Source of the DNA: Microbacterium azadirachtae
GTDB taxonomy: Bacteria; Actinomycetota; Actinomycetes; Actinomycetales; Microbacteriaceae
DNA length: 64,000 nucleotides
Assembly (NCBI RefSeq): GCF_000956545.1
Contig: NZ_JYIT01000073.1
Coordinates: 1 to 64,000, forward strand
Reading direction: 5' to 3'
This document shows, piece by piece, positions 1 to 7,618 of this stretch. Made by a program: the position numbers and the translations under genes. The notes beneath the pieces were generated by a model that was not told where the DNA came from, did no database searches, and saw only the letters and a list, made by a program, of their open reading frames with translations. Position 1 is the stretch's first letter; each line of letters begins with the position of its first letter.

Positions 1-82
1 GTCTTTCCCTCCCCGCATCGTCTTTCCCTCCCCCTGGAGGCGCCTCTAGGGGGAGGGAAAGACGATGCGGGGAGGGAAAGAC
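1..82. repeat. 82-bp near-perfect palindrome built from four TTTCCCTCC units
   Basis: Bases 1-41 are the reverse complement of 42-82 except for one mismatch (36/47). The core TTTCCCTCC occurs at 4-12 and 23-31, and its complement GGAGGGAAA at 52-60 and 71-79, so unit starts are spaced 19, 29 and 19 bp. It lies 21 bp beyond the stop codon of the last gene of the minus-strand transport operon. It could serve as a terminator in RNA form, but the same unit spacing recurs at 7259-7334, which suggests a protein-binding or mobile element. It may extend left of the window. Confidence 0.85.
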
Positions 83-103
83 GGATCCGACACGCCGATC
101 CGG

Positions 104-718
104 TCAGGCCTTCGGCGTCGGAGGCGTCGGCTCGCCGAGCGACAGCATGAGCCGGTTCGCCCAGTTGAAGAACGCGGCGCTCTGCACCACGTCGACGATC
201 GCCTGGTCGTCCAGCCCCGCCGCGCGCAGCGCCTGCACGTGCGCCTCGCCGAACCGCGACGGGGTGGCCGTCAGCGCGGCCGCCGCTTCGATGATCGCGG
301 TCCAGCGCTCGTCCTGCTCGCCGTCGATGCCCTCGTCCAGCAGCCGCTGCACGTCGTCGCGGCGCGAGGGCGCCTGGATCGTCGCGAAGCGGGAGTGCAC
401 GGAGGCGCAGAACAGGCAGCCGTTGACCCGCGAGGCCGCAGCGGCCGAGATCTCGCGCTCGGCCCGGCCCAGCCCCGCGTCGGTGTTGTAGAAGATGTCG
501 TTGTCGGCGCGGGTGCGCGCACCGAGCACGACGGGATCGCGCACGAGCAGACGGAAGTACGGGCTCGCGGCGCGGGAGCGCTCGACGAGGGCGGTGTAGT
601 CGTCGTCGGTCAGCTCCCCCTCGGGCTTCGGCTCGAGCCAGGGCACCCAGCCGAGCTCCTCCTGCGTGAACACGTGGGGCGGGGTCACCTCGGGGTGACG
701 CAGAACCTGCTCTGCCAT
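104..718 (-). CDS. Alkylhydroperoxidase (AhpD/CMD) domain protein, Avi_7169-like
   Basis: A 204-residue protein of the carboxymuconolactone-decarboxylase/AhpD fold. The peroxidatic motif is visible as C101-x2-C104 with H108 (NGCLFCASVHSR), so a thiol-based peroxidase or disulfide reductase role in the cytoplasm is plausible. The family is usually found beside a second CMD protein and a luciferase-like monooxygenase, and both are directly upstream here. It is the last gene of a seven-gene minus-strand operon, with one base separating it from the previous gene. The substrate is unknown; detoxification of a peroxide or quinone made by the neighbouring monooxygenase is inference. Confidence 0.85.
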   Translation of the reverse strand: MAEQVLRHPEVTPPHVFTQEELGWVPWLEPKPEGELTDDDYTALVERSRAASPYFRLLVRDPVVLGARTRADNDIFYNTDAGLGRAEREISAAAASRVNGCLFCASVHSRFATIQAPSRRDDVQRLLDEGIDGEQDERWTAIIEAAAALTATPSRFGEAHVQALRAAGLDDQAIVDVVQSAAFFNWANRLMLSLGEPTPPTPKA

Positions 719-719
719 G

Positions 720-1307
720 TCAGATCGCCTCCTTGAGCACGCTGAGCCCCGCGATCACGCGGAGCTGGAAGTGGGTGAACGCGACGAGCTGCGAGACCGT
801 GACGACGCCGTCGGTGCTCCAGCCTGCATCCAGCAGCGTCTGCAGCGCGTCGGGACTCGCGTCGCGAGGTCGGTAGGTGAGCAGGTGCGCGTGCTCGAGG
901 GCCGCGCTCAGACGGGATCCGATCGCATCTCGGAGCGCGGTGGGCGCGATCCAGTGCAGGCCCTCCTCGTCCTCGACGCTGAGCGGACCCTCTGGATACG
1001 CCCCGTACGGACCGGTGGTGAGCGCGCCGGGCAGCGCCGCATCGATCGCGGCGCGCGCCTCGGGATCGGCGTCGTCGAGCAGCGCCCGGTAGTGCTCCGC
1101 CAGGCCGCCGGCGCGGCTGAGCGCGGCGACCCAGTAGCCCAGGGCCGCACGCTCCGCCGCGGTCGCCCGGGCGAGATCGGCGGGCGTCGTGATGAGCCCG
1201 TCGTACGTGGCCTGGGCGTCGCTGCGCGCCACGGGGCGCTTGGCGCGCAGCGCGTCGAGCGTGCTGCCCGGGACGATGCCGACGAGGTCGTCGATCAGAT
1301 CAGACAT
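720..1307 (-). CDS. CMD domain protein, Avi_7170-like
   Basis: A 195-residue, all-helical protein resembling the carboxymuconolactone-decarboxylase superfamily. Unlike its neighbour it contains no cysteine pair, so it is unlikely to be an active AhpD-type peroxidase and may be a structural or substrate-binding partner. The last eight bases of the upstream monooxygenase gene overlap its start, showing tight coupling. The order monooxygenase, CMD, AhpD is the recurrent arrangement of the Avi_7169/Avi_7170 families. Family assignment is moderately sure; the biochemical role is unknown. Confidence 0.8.
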   Translation of the reverse strand: MSDLIDDLVGIVPGSTLDALRAKRPVARSDAQATYDGLITTPADLARATAAERAALGYWVAALSRAGGLAEHYRALLDDADPEARAAIDAALPGALTTGPYGAYPEGPLSVEDEEGLHWIAPTALRDAIGSRLSAALEHAHLLTYRPRDASPDALQTLLDAGWSTDGVVTVSQLVAFTHFQLRVIAGLSVLKEAI

Positions 1308-2415
1308 GGGTCTCCTCCGCGAGGGTCAGGGGGGCGTCGTCCGCGTCGAGCGACTCGTGGCCTTCGACGGACTCAGGATCCGCCCGGCTCCAGCCCAGCG
1401 CGGGGGCGACCCGCGTGGCGATGAGCTCGAGCGAGCGCAGCAGCACCTCGTGCGGTGGATCGACCGGGTGCGACTGGAACACGATGTCGGTGGCCGAGGT
1501 GAGCACGTGGTCCTGCGCGAGCTCCTCGACGATCTGCTCGGGCGTGCCGATGTGCAGGTCGAACAGGATCCGCAGCTGCTCGTCGCTCGCCCCGTCCGGG
1601 ATCACGATGCCCATGGGCCGGGCCGCGGGCAGCGAGCGCTCGATGCCGCGCGCCAGCAGCGCCGGGACATCCGCCTCGTCATCCACCACGACGAGGCCGC
1701 GGGACGCGAACGTCCGTGCGGCCACGCCCTCGGGGAGCGCCGCCTCGTAGGCGTCGATGACGAGCCGCTGCGTGTCGGCGAGCGCGGTGGCGCCGGATCC
1801 GGCGGTGTGCGGCTGGGACTTGGAGAGCATGAGCCCGGATCCCGAGGCTCCGATCCGCGCCGCCCCCTCGGGCGAGAACGTGGCCTGCCAGAGCGTGTCG
1901 AGCAGCTGCGGCGCCGCCGGGTACAGCCGGCCGCCGTCGGCGGTCAGCGCGTCGCCGCGGAGCGCCTCCTGCAGACGCGCGAGGTGGCGCCCGTAGATCG
2001 CGCCGCGCTCCTTCGGGTCGTGCCCGAACGGCGGGAAGGAGCTGGGGGTTCCGCCGCTGCCGACGCCGAGCTCGAAGCGTCCGCCGCTGAGCAGCGAGAG
2101 CACGGCCGCGTCCTCGGCCACGCGCAGCGGCTCCTCGAGCGGCAGCGTCACGATGCTCGTGCCCAGGACGATGCTCCTCGTCTGCGCGGCGGCGTGGGCG
2201 AGGAACACCAGCGGCGAAGGCAGCCCGCCCTCGTCCTCGTGGAAGTGGTGCTGCGCCACCCATGCGGAGTCGAAGCCGAGCCGCTCCGCCGTGCGGATCT
2301 GCTCGAGCGCCAGCCGGTAGCGTTCTGCGGGCGGCGCGGCGTCGAGCACCCGGGTGAAGAACCCGAGTCGGGGTCCGGCCGGAGGCACAGGATGCGGGCG
2401 GGCGTCTGCGGTCAT
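1300..2415 (-). CDS. LLM-class flavin-dependent oxidoreductase (KPN_01858-like)
   Basis: A 371-residue bacterial-luciferase-like (LLM) TIM-barrel protein. It has the family's N-terminal GFFTRVLD strand, the WVAQHHFHED region and a glycine-rich LGVGSGGTPSS segment where the flavin phosphate is normally bound. The expected activity is FMNH2-dependent monooxygenation of a small organic compound using a separate reductase; no reductase gene is nearby. The start overlaps the LivF stop as ATGA and the end overlaps the CMD gene, so it belongs to the transporter operon and may act on the imported solute. The substrate cannot be read from sequence. Confidence 0.88.
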   Translation of the reverse strand: MTADARPHPVPPAGPRLGFFTRVLDAAPPAERYRLALEQIRTAERLGFDSAWVAQHHFHEDEGGLPSPLVFLAHAAAQTRSIVLGTSIVTLPLEEPLRVAEDAAVLSLLSGGRFELGVGSGGTPSSFPPFGHDPKERGAIYGRHLARLQEALRGDALTADGGRLYPAAPQLLDTLWQATFSPEGAARIGASGSGLMLSKSQPHTAGSGATALADTQRLVIDAYEAALPEGVAARTFASRGLVVVDDEADVPALLARGIERSLPAARPMGIVIPDGASDEQLRILFDLHIGTPEQIVEELAQDHVLTSATDIVFQSHPVDPPHEVLLRSLELIATRVAPALGWSRADPESVEGHESLDADDAPLTLAEETHV

Positions 2416-3137
2416 GAGCCGCTCCTTCCGAGGTAGGCCTCTTGAATACGGGGGTCGTGCAGCAGCTCCTGCGCCGAGCCCTCGGCCACGATCTCCCCCG
2501 TCGCCAGCACATAGCCGCGGGACGCGATCGACAGGGCGAGCTCCGCCTGCTGCTCCACGAGGAGCACCGCGACGCCGAGCTCGCGGTTGAGCCGCGCGAT
2601 CTCGTCGAGCACCTGGTCCACGAGCTTGGGCGAGAGACCCATCGTCGGCTCGTCCATGCAGATCAGGCGCGGCCGGCTCATCAGCGCCCGGGCGAACGCC
2701 AGCATCTGCTGCTCGCCCCCGGAGAGCGTGCCCGCCTCCTGGCGGCGGCGTTCGGCGAGCCGCGGGAAGTGCTCGCGCATCCGCTCGACGTCCTCCGCGA
2801 TCCCGGCACGGTCGCGACGGGTGTACGCCCCGGCGTAGAGGTTCTCGTCCACGGTCATCTGCGGGAACACCCGCCGCGCCTCGGGCACGCTCGCGATCCC
2901 CGCGCGCACGCGCTTCGCGGTGGAGCGATGCGTGATGTCGGCGCCCGCGAACGCGATCCGCCCGTCCTTGACCCTGTTCAGCCCGAGGATCGACTTCATG
3001 GTCGTGGACTTGCCCGACGCGTTGCCGCCGAGCAGCGACACGATCTCGCCCTCGCCGACCTCGATCGACACCCCGCGCAGCGCGTGGAAGGGGCCGTAGT
3101 AGACGTTCAGCGCGTCCAGGCTCAACAGGGCCGTCAT
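2412..3137 (-). CDS. livF: Branched-chain amino-acid-type ABC transporter ATPase (LivF-like)
   Basis: A 241-residue ABC ATPase with Walker A GGNASGKST at residues 37-45, signature LSGGEQQ at 138-144 and Walker B MDEP at 161-164. The length and the short insertions match LivF, the second ATPase of hydrophobic amino acid/amide importers. Walker A carries an Asn-Ala variation (usually GxNGAGKT) but keeps the lysine. The start overlaps LivG as ATGA. It would act at the inner face of the membrane, energising the fused permease encoded downstream on the chromosome coordinate. Symbol by family; the solute is unknown. Confidence 0.92.
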   Translation of the reverse strand: MTALLSLDALNVYYGPFHALRGVSIEVGEGEIVSLLGGNASGKSTTMKSILGLNRVKDGRIAFAGADITHRSTAKRVRAGIASVPEARRVFPQMTVDENLYAGAYTRRDRAGIAEDVERMREHFPRLAERRRQEAGTLSGGEQQMLAFARALMSRPRLICMDEPTMGLSPKLVDQVLDEIARLNRELGVAVLLVEQQAELALSIASRGYVLATGEIVAEGSAQELLHDPRIQEAYLGRSGS

Positions 3138-4003
3138 GCGGGTCCCTCCTCTCCCGAGTCCGAGCCCGGGGTCTCCCGCCGCCGGCCGAGGTAGGCCTCG
3201 ATCACGGCGGGGTCGGTGCGCACGCTCTGCGGGTCGCCCTCGGCGATGATCCGGCCGCCGTCCATCACGATCACCCGGTCGGAGACCGTCATCACCAGAT
3301 CGAGCTTGTGCTCGACGAGGAGGATCGCCTGCCCCGCGGCCTTGAGCTCGAGCAGCTGCGCGAGCACCTCGGCGGTCTCGGACTGGTTCATGCCGGCCGT
3401 CGGCTCGTCGAGCACGAGCAGCTTCGGCTGCAGCGCCAGCGCGCGGGCGATCTCGGTGCGCCGGCGGTTGGCGTAGCTCAGCGTGTACGCCGGGTCGTCG
3501 CGTCGCGGGCCGAGCCGCGACTCGAACCGGTCGACCTCCCGGTCGATGACCCGGTCGATCTCCGCGCGCTCCCGCCGTGCCGCCGGGGTGCCGAACACCG
3601 CGACGAACAGCTCGGCGAGGAGCGGGATCCAGCGCAGCAGGAAGACGTGCGAGAGCCGGCGGAACGGCCGGTGCGCGTGCAGCTGCGAGTGGATCCCCAC
3701 CTCGATGTTGTCGGCGACCGAGAGCGTCGCGAACACCCGGCCGTTCTGGAAGGTGCGCGCGATGCCGTGCTCGGCGATGTCCACCGTCTTCGCGTGATCG
3801 ATGCGGGCGCCGTCCAGGGCGATCGTGCCGCCGTGCGCGGGGATCGTGCCGGTCACGAGGTTGAGCGTGGTGGTCTTGCCGGATCCGTTGGGTCCGATGA
3901 TCGAGACGACCTCGTGCGGCTGCACCTCGAAGGACACGCCGTCGACGGCGCGCACGCCGTCGAAGTGACGCTGCAGATCCTTCACGTCGAGCAGGGCGGT
4001 CAT
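3134..4003 (-). CDS. livG: Branched-chain amino-acid-type ABC transporter ATPase (LivG-like)
   Basis: A 289-residue ABC ATPase with Walker A GPNGSGKTT at residues 37-45, a Walker B VLDEPTAGMN segment, and the long helical insert typical of LivG. The signature is the divergent LSYANRRR, as in many LivG proteins where LSYGQQR replaces LSGGQ. The ATG at 4001-4003 was chosen because it overlaps the permease stop codon as ATGA and aligns with the LivF start (both begin MTALL). The same reading frame is open further upstream, but that stretch only reflects high GC opposite the permease gene. Confidence 0.92.
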   Translation of the reverse strand: MTALLDVKDLQRHFDGVRAVDGVSFEVQPHEVVSIIGPNGSGKTTTLNLVTGTIPAHGGTIALDGARIDHAKTVDIAEHGIARTFQNGRVFATLSVADNIEVGIHSQLHAHRPFRRLSHVFLLRWIPLLAELFVAVFGTPAARRERAEIDRVIDREVDRFESRLGPRRDDPAYTLSYANRRRTEIARALALQPKLLVLDEPTAGMNQSETAEVLAQLLELKAAGQAILLVEHKLDLVMTVSDRVIVMDGGRIIAEGDPQSVRTDPAVIEAYLGRRRETPGSDSGEEGPA

Positions 4004-5802
4004 GAGTTCCTCACCAGGACGCCGCCGGGCCGGAAGCGCACGACGAGGATGAGCACGAGGCCGTAGACGATGATCCGCCATTCCGGCGTGAAGCGCAGCA
4101 GCTCCATCGCCCCGATGAGCACGATCGATCCGACGACCGCGCCGTAGGGCAGCCCCACACCGCCGAGGATCACGATCGTGACCACGAGGAGCGACATCAG
4201 CATCGTGAACATCGTGGTGTCGATGTAGGTGTACTGATGCGCCAGGAGGGATCCGCCGATGCCGGCGAAGAACGCCGAGATCGCGAACGCGAGCGCCTTG
4301 TAGTCGCGCACCCGCACGCCCGAGGCGAGGGCGGCGACCTCGTCGGATCCGACCGAGGAGATCACCTTGCCGAGGTGCGAGCGCCGGATCCGCCACATCA
4401 CCAGCAGGGTGAGCACCAGCACGACGAAGTCGATGAGGTAGTAGGCGAGCGGGGTGTTCAGGTCGACGCCGGCGATCTGCGGAACCGGGATCCCGTACAC
4501 GCCCTGCGGGACGAGCAGCTGGATCACGGCGACGATCGCGATGCCCAGTCCGAGCGTGGCGATCGAGATGTAGTGGCCCTTCACCCCCCAGATCGGCGAG
4601 GCCAGCGCCGAGGCGATCACGGCCGCGCCGAGGCCGGCGATCGGCAGCGCGATCCAGAACGAGAGGTGCAGGTGCACGCTCAGCAGGGCCGAGAGGTAGG
4701 CGCCGATCGCGATGGGACCTGCCTGTCCGAGCGCGAGCACGCCGGCCTGCCCGGCGGTGACGGTGAACCCGGCGGCGATGATCGCGTAGATGAGCACCTG
4801 GGTGCCGGTCGTGAGCACATAGGTGTCGGCGAGGACGGGGACGAGCACGCCCAGCACCACGAACGCGGCGATCCACGCCCAGCGCGGGATGCGCAGCGGA
4901 CGCCCCTTCCCGAGGAAGGTGCCGGTGAGCGGCTCGGTCGAGATGAGCGGCACCTTGCCGAGCAGGCCGCCGGGGCGCACGATCAGCACGACCAGCAGCA
5001 CGACGAAGACGATGATCTGGCGCGCCGCGTCGCCCAGCCAGTAGATCCCGAAGGCCTCCAGGATCCCCAGCACGAAGCCGCCGACGACGGCGCCGACGAG
5101 GGATCCGAGTCCGCCCAGGGCCGCGGCGACGAAGGCCGTCATGCCGATGTTGAGCCCGGAGACCGGGTTCACGACGCCGATGTAGAGCGAGAAGAAGATG
5201 CCGGCGAGACCGCCGAGCGCCGAGGCGATGACGAACGAGCGGTTCTGCACCGACCCGACCGGGATGCCCATCTGCAGGGCCGCCTCCTGATCCTGCGCCG
5301 TGGCCCGGATGGCGCGACCGGTGCGGCCGTACTTCAGGAACAGGGACATCGCGACCATGACGGCCGCCGTGACGCCCAGCATCACCAGATCCGAGGTGCC
5401 GAAGCGCATGTTGCCGATGTGCAGGTTCGACGTGGGCAGCACCTGCGGGAAAGACCGGAACTGGGCGGAGAAGGCGAGCTGGGACCCGTTGTCGAGGATC
5501 TGCGCGACGGCGTAGGTGGACAGCATCGCGGCGAGCGGCAGGTACTTCGCGAGCGGGCGCACGACGGCGATGTTGATCACGAGGCCCAGCACGGCGCAGA
5601 TCGCGAGCACGAGCGGCAGCGCGATCCAGAACGGCTGGTGCAGCTGCGCCACGAAGAACCAGGCCAGCATCGCGCCGAGCCCGAAGAACGAGAACTGCGC
5701 GAAGTTGACGACGTTCATGACGCCGAAGACGAGCGAGATGCCGACCGCTCCGAGGGCGTAGACGTTCCCCCGGAGCAGGCCGGCGATCAGAGTGTCGAGC
5801 AT
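4000..5802 (-). CDS. Fused LivH-LivM permease of a branched-chain-type ABC importer
   Basis: A 600-residue membrane protein in which the two permease subunits, normally separate, are joined. Residues 1 to about 295 form a LivH-like unit (start MLDTLIAGLLRGNVYALGAV; EAA-type loop near GRAIRATAQDQEAA). Residues about 305-600 form a LivM-like unit (GQAGVLALGQAGPIAIGAYL; EAA-type loop GKVISSVGSDEVAALASGV). Some 16-18 hydrophobic segments are visible. The fusion fixes the heterodimer stoichiometry. It lies between the solute-binding lipoprotein (10-bp gap) and LivG (4-base overlap). Confidence 0.9.
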   Translation of the reverse strand: MLDTLIAGLLRGNVYALGAVGISLVFGVMNVVNFAQFSFFGLGAMLAWFFVAQLHQPFWIALPLVLAICAVLGLVINIAVVRPLAKYLPLAAMLSTYAVAQILDNGSQLAFSAQFRSFPQVLPTSNLHIGNMRFGTSDLVMLGVTAAVMVAMSLFLKYGRTGRAIRATAQDQEAALQMGIPVGSVQNRSFVIASALGGLAGIFFSLYIGVVNPVSGLNIGMTAFVAAALGGLGSLVGAVVGGFVLGILEAFGIYWLGDAARQIIVFVVLLVVLIVRPGGLLGKVPLISTEPLTGTFLGKGRPLRIPRWAWIAAFVVLGVLVPVLADTYVLTTGTQVLIYAIIAAGFTVTAGQAGVLALGQAGPIAIGAYLSALLSVHLHLSFWIALPIAGLGAAVIASALASPIWGVKGHYISIATLGLGIAIVAVIQLLVPQGVYGIPVPQIAGVDLNTPLAYYLIDFVVLVLTLLVMWRIRRSHLGKVISSVGSDEVAALASGVRVRDYKALAFAISAFFAGIGGSLLAHQYTYIDTTMFTMLMSLLVVTIVILGGVGLPYGAVVGSIVLIGAMELLRFTPEWRIIVYGLVLILVVRFRPGGVLVRNS

Positions 5803-5812
5803 GGAGGCGGGA

Positions 5813-6982
5813 TCAGCCTTCGATGGCGACCCAGGCGCCGTCCTTCAGCACGGTGGGCGTGAGCTGCGGCGAGGCCGGCCGACGGGTGTCCTGGTCGAAG
5901 GAGAGCTTGCCGTAGACGACGCTCGGGACGTCCTTGATCTCCTGGAAGCCCTTGAGGATCCCGGCGCGGTCGGTCCCGCCCTTCTTCGCCGCGGCGACGG
6001 CGACGTGCAGCGCGTCGTAGGCGCCGGCCTCGAAGAGGGTGACCTCCTTCTCCTCCGGGTACTTCTTCTTGAACGCGGTGACGAACGCCTGCACCTCGGG
6101 CGCGGTGCTGGTCGAGACGAACTCGGTGCCGATGACCGATCCTGCGGCATCGGGCGTGGCATCGAAGGACTGCTCGTCCTGCCCGCCGTAGAACGTGCCC
6201 GTGAAGCCGATCGCACGCAGCTGTGTCACGAGCTTCGCGGCATCCGGTCCGTATCCGACGTGCGCGAACGCCTTCGGGTTGCCGGCGACGGCCTTGGTCA
6301 GCGAGGGCCGGTAGTCGTCCGAGGTGGGGTCGATCGCCTCCGCGTCGGTGATCTTGAGCCCGATCTTGTCGGCCTCGGCCTTGAACGCCTGGAAGGCGGG
6401 GATGCCCCAGTCCGCGGTGTTCAGGTAGGTCACGCCGATCGAGTCGACGCCCTGCTTCTTGATGTAGTCGGCCGTCCAGGTGTAGCTGGCGCTCGTGGTG
6501 ATGGCGCTCGACCACTGGTACTGGGTGCCCTTGGCGGTGAAGTCGGGGTTCGAGTTGTTGAAGCCGTACTGCAGCAGCTTGCCCGCGGTGTAGATGGGCG
6601 AGGCCGGGATCGACGCCGCCGACGAGTAGTCGCCGAACACGAGGGAGATCTGCGGGTCGTTCACGAACTTCTGCGCGACGGTGACCGACTGCTTGGGGTC
6701 GGACTGCGAGTCCTCGTACTTGAGGGCGACCGGGTGGCCGTCGATGCCGCCGTCCTTGTTGACCTCCTCGACCGCGAGGTCGAACGCCTTCTTGAACTGC
6801 TCGCCGTACTGCGCATACTGGCCGGTGGTCGCGGAGGAGACGCCGAAGTACACGGTGCTGCCCGCGGAGGCGCCGGCCGACGGGCCGTTCGCCGAGGCGG
6901 AGAGGCTGCATCCCGCGAGCGCGAGGGCCGCGGTGGTCGCCATGAGCCCGGCGAAGGCGATGCGTCGAGTGTTCCTTGCCAT
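5813..6982 (-). CDS. ABC transporter substrate-binding lipoprotein (LivJ/LivK-like)
   Basis: A 389-residue periplasmic-binding-type protein. A positively charged start and hydrophobic stretch end in the lipobox LALAGCS (Cys near residue 25), so it should be lipid-anchored outside the membrane. The mature part has the type I fold of the Leu/Ile/Val and amide receptors (YFGVSSATTGQYAQYGEQFK; FGDYSSAASIPASPIY). The ATG at 6980-6982 puts the signal peptide at the N-terminus; the upstream in-frame extension is non-coding in character. It is the first gene of the seven-gene operon, so its upstream region carries the operon promoter. The ligand may be an amide, amino acid or an oxidisable nitrogen compound. 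Confidence 0.9.
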   Translation of the reverse strand: MARNTRRIAFAGLMATTAALALAGCSLSASANGPSAGASAGSTVYFGVSSATTGQYAQYGEQFKKAFDLAVEEVNKDGGIDGHPVALKYEDSQSDPKQSVTVAQKFVNDPQISLVFGDYSSAASIPASPIYTAGKLLQYGFNNSNPDFTAKGTQYQWSSAITTSASYTWTADYIKKQGVDSIGVTYLNTADWGIPAFQAFKAEADKIGLKITDAEAIDPTSDDYRPSLTKAVAGNPKAFAHVGYGPDAAKLVTQLRAIGFTGTFYGGQDEQSFDATPDAAGSVIGTEFVSTSTAPEVQAFVTAFKKKYPEEKEVTLFEAGAYDALHVAVAAAKKGGTDRAGILKGFQEIKDVPSVVYGKLSFDQDTRRPASPQLTPTVLKDGAWVAIEG

Positions 6983-7256
6983 GGGGGGCCTCCTTCGGGT
7001 CTTCGCACCGCGGGTCGGTGCCGTCCGGACGCCGCGCTGTGTACGGCGCCCGGGAACGCGCCGGCGGAACGGGGGGCCGCGGGCGTGTGCCCACATTCAC
7101 ACGCCCGCGGGATCGGCCGTCGTTGTGTGTCGGTTTTCGACATCGTGTGACGCCCGAGGCGGCTTCTGTGACGCCGCGCGTCGCGGATTCCGGGCGAGCG
7201 GATCCGCTCGCCCGAGCGGCGCGGTAGGCTCCGCCGTCGCCCGCGCCCCCGATCCA

Positions 7257-7336
7257 CGTTTCCCTCCCCTGGTCGCGTTTCCCTCCCCTGGCAAGCGTCG
7301 ATGGGAGGAGGGAAAGACGGTGCGAGGAGGGAAAGG
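7257..7336. repeat. Second copy of the four-unit TTTCCCTCC element
   Basis: TTTCCCTCC occurs at 7259-7267 and 7278-7286, and GGAGGGAAA at 7307-7315 and 7326-7334. Unit starts are again 19, 29 and 19 bp apart, exactly as in the element at 1-82, although the spacer sequences have diverged and the palindrome is much less perfect here. The two pyrimidine units are each embedded in a direct repeat CGTTTCCCTCCCCTGG (7257-7272, 7276-7291). The two copies flank the transport operon. Confidence 0.8.
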
Positions 7337-7377
7337 GGGATGCAGTGCCGGGCAGGATCCTGAGCGCGAACCTTCGA

Positions 7378-7383
7378 TACCGT
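7378..7383 (+). promoter_or_regulatory. TACCGT -10-like box for a leaderless S4-gene transcript
   Basis: TACCGT ends 7 bases before the ATG at 7391, the spacing expected when transcription starts at the start codon itself. No Shine-Dalgarno sequence precedes the ATG, which agrees with a leaderless mRNA. A clear -35 box is not visible. Confidence 0.45.
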
Positions 7384-7390
7384 GGACCGC

Positions 7391-7603
7391 ATGAGCGACG
7401 ACATCTCGATCGGCGGCGAGAGCATCCGGCTCGGGCAGTTCCTGAAGTACGCGGGCCTCCTCGACTCCGGCGGCGACGCCAAGGAGGCGATCATCGACGG
7501 GTACGTGCGCGTGAACGGCGAGGTGGAGCGCCGTCGCGGGCGCCAGCTCGTCGACGGCGATCTCGTCACCTACGAGGAGCGCACGGTGCGCGTGCGGCCC
7601 TGA
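7391..7603 (+). CDS. Small S4-domain RNA-binding protein (YbcJ-like)
   Basis: A 70-residue protein that is essentially one S4 RNA-binding domain: the IRLGQFLKYAGLLDSGGDAK helix-turn, then AIIDGYVRVNGEVERRRGRQL and a short beta end. Such single-domain S4 proteins bind structured RNA, probably ribosome-related, in the cytoplasm. The ATG at 7391 is preferred over the in-frame GTG at 7382 because a TACCGT box lies 7 bases before it and overlaps that GTG. It is monocistronic, with the next gene convergent. Confidence 0.85.
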   Translation: MSDDISIGGESIRLGQFLKYAGLLDSGGDAKEAIIDGYVRVNGEVERRRGRQLVDGDLVTYEERTVRVRP

Positions 7604-7618
7604 CCGCCGCCGACCCGA

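Larger units (their letters stand above)
6983..7390. other. 408-bp intergenic region between divergent genes
   Basis: The region contains the promoter area of the minus-strand transport operon and the start region of the plus-strand S4 gene. The visible structure is the four-unit TTTCCCTCC/GGAGGGAAA element at 7259-7334 and a TACCGT -10-like box at 7378-7383. No convincing ORF or RNA gene was seen in the remaining sequence. Confidence 0.6.
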
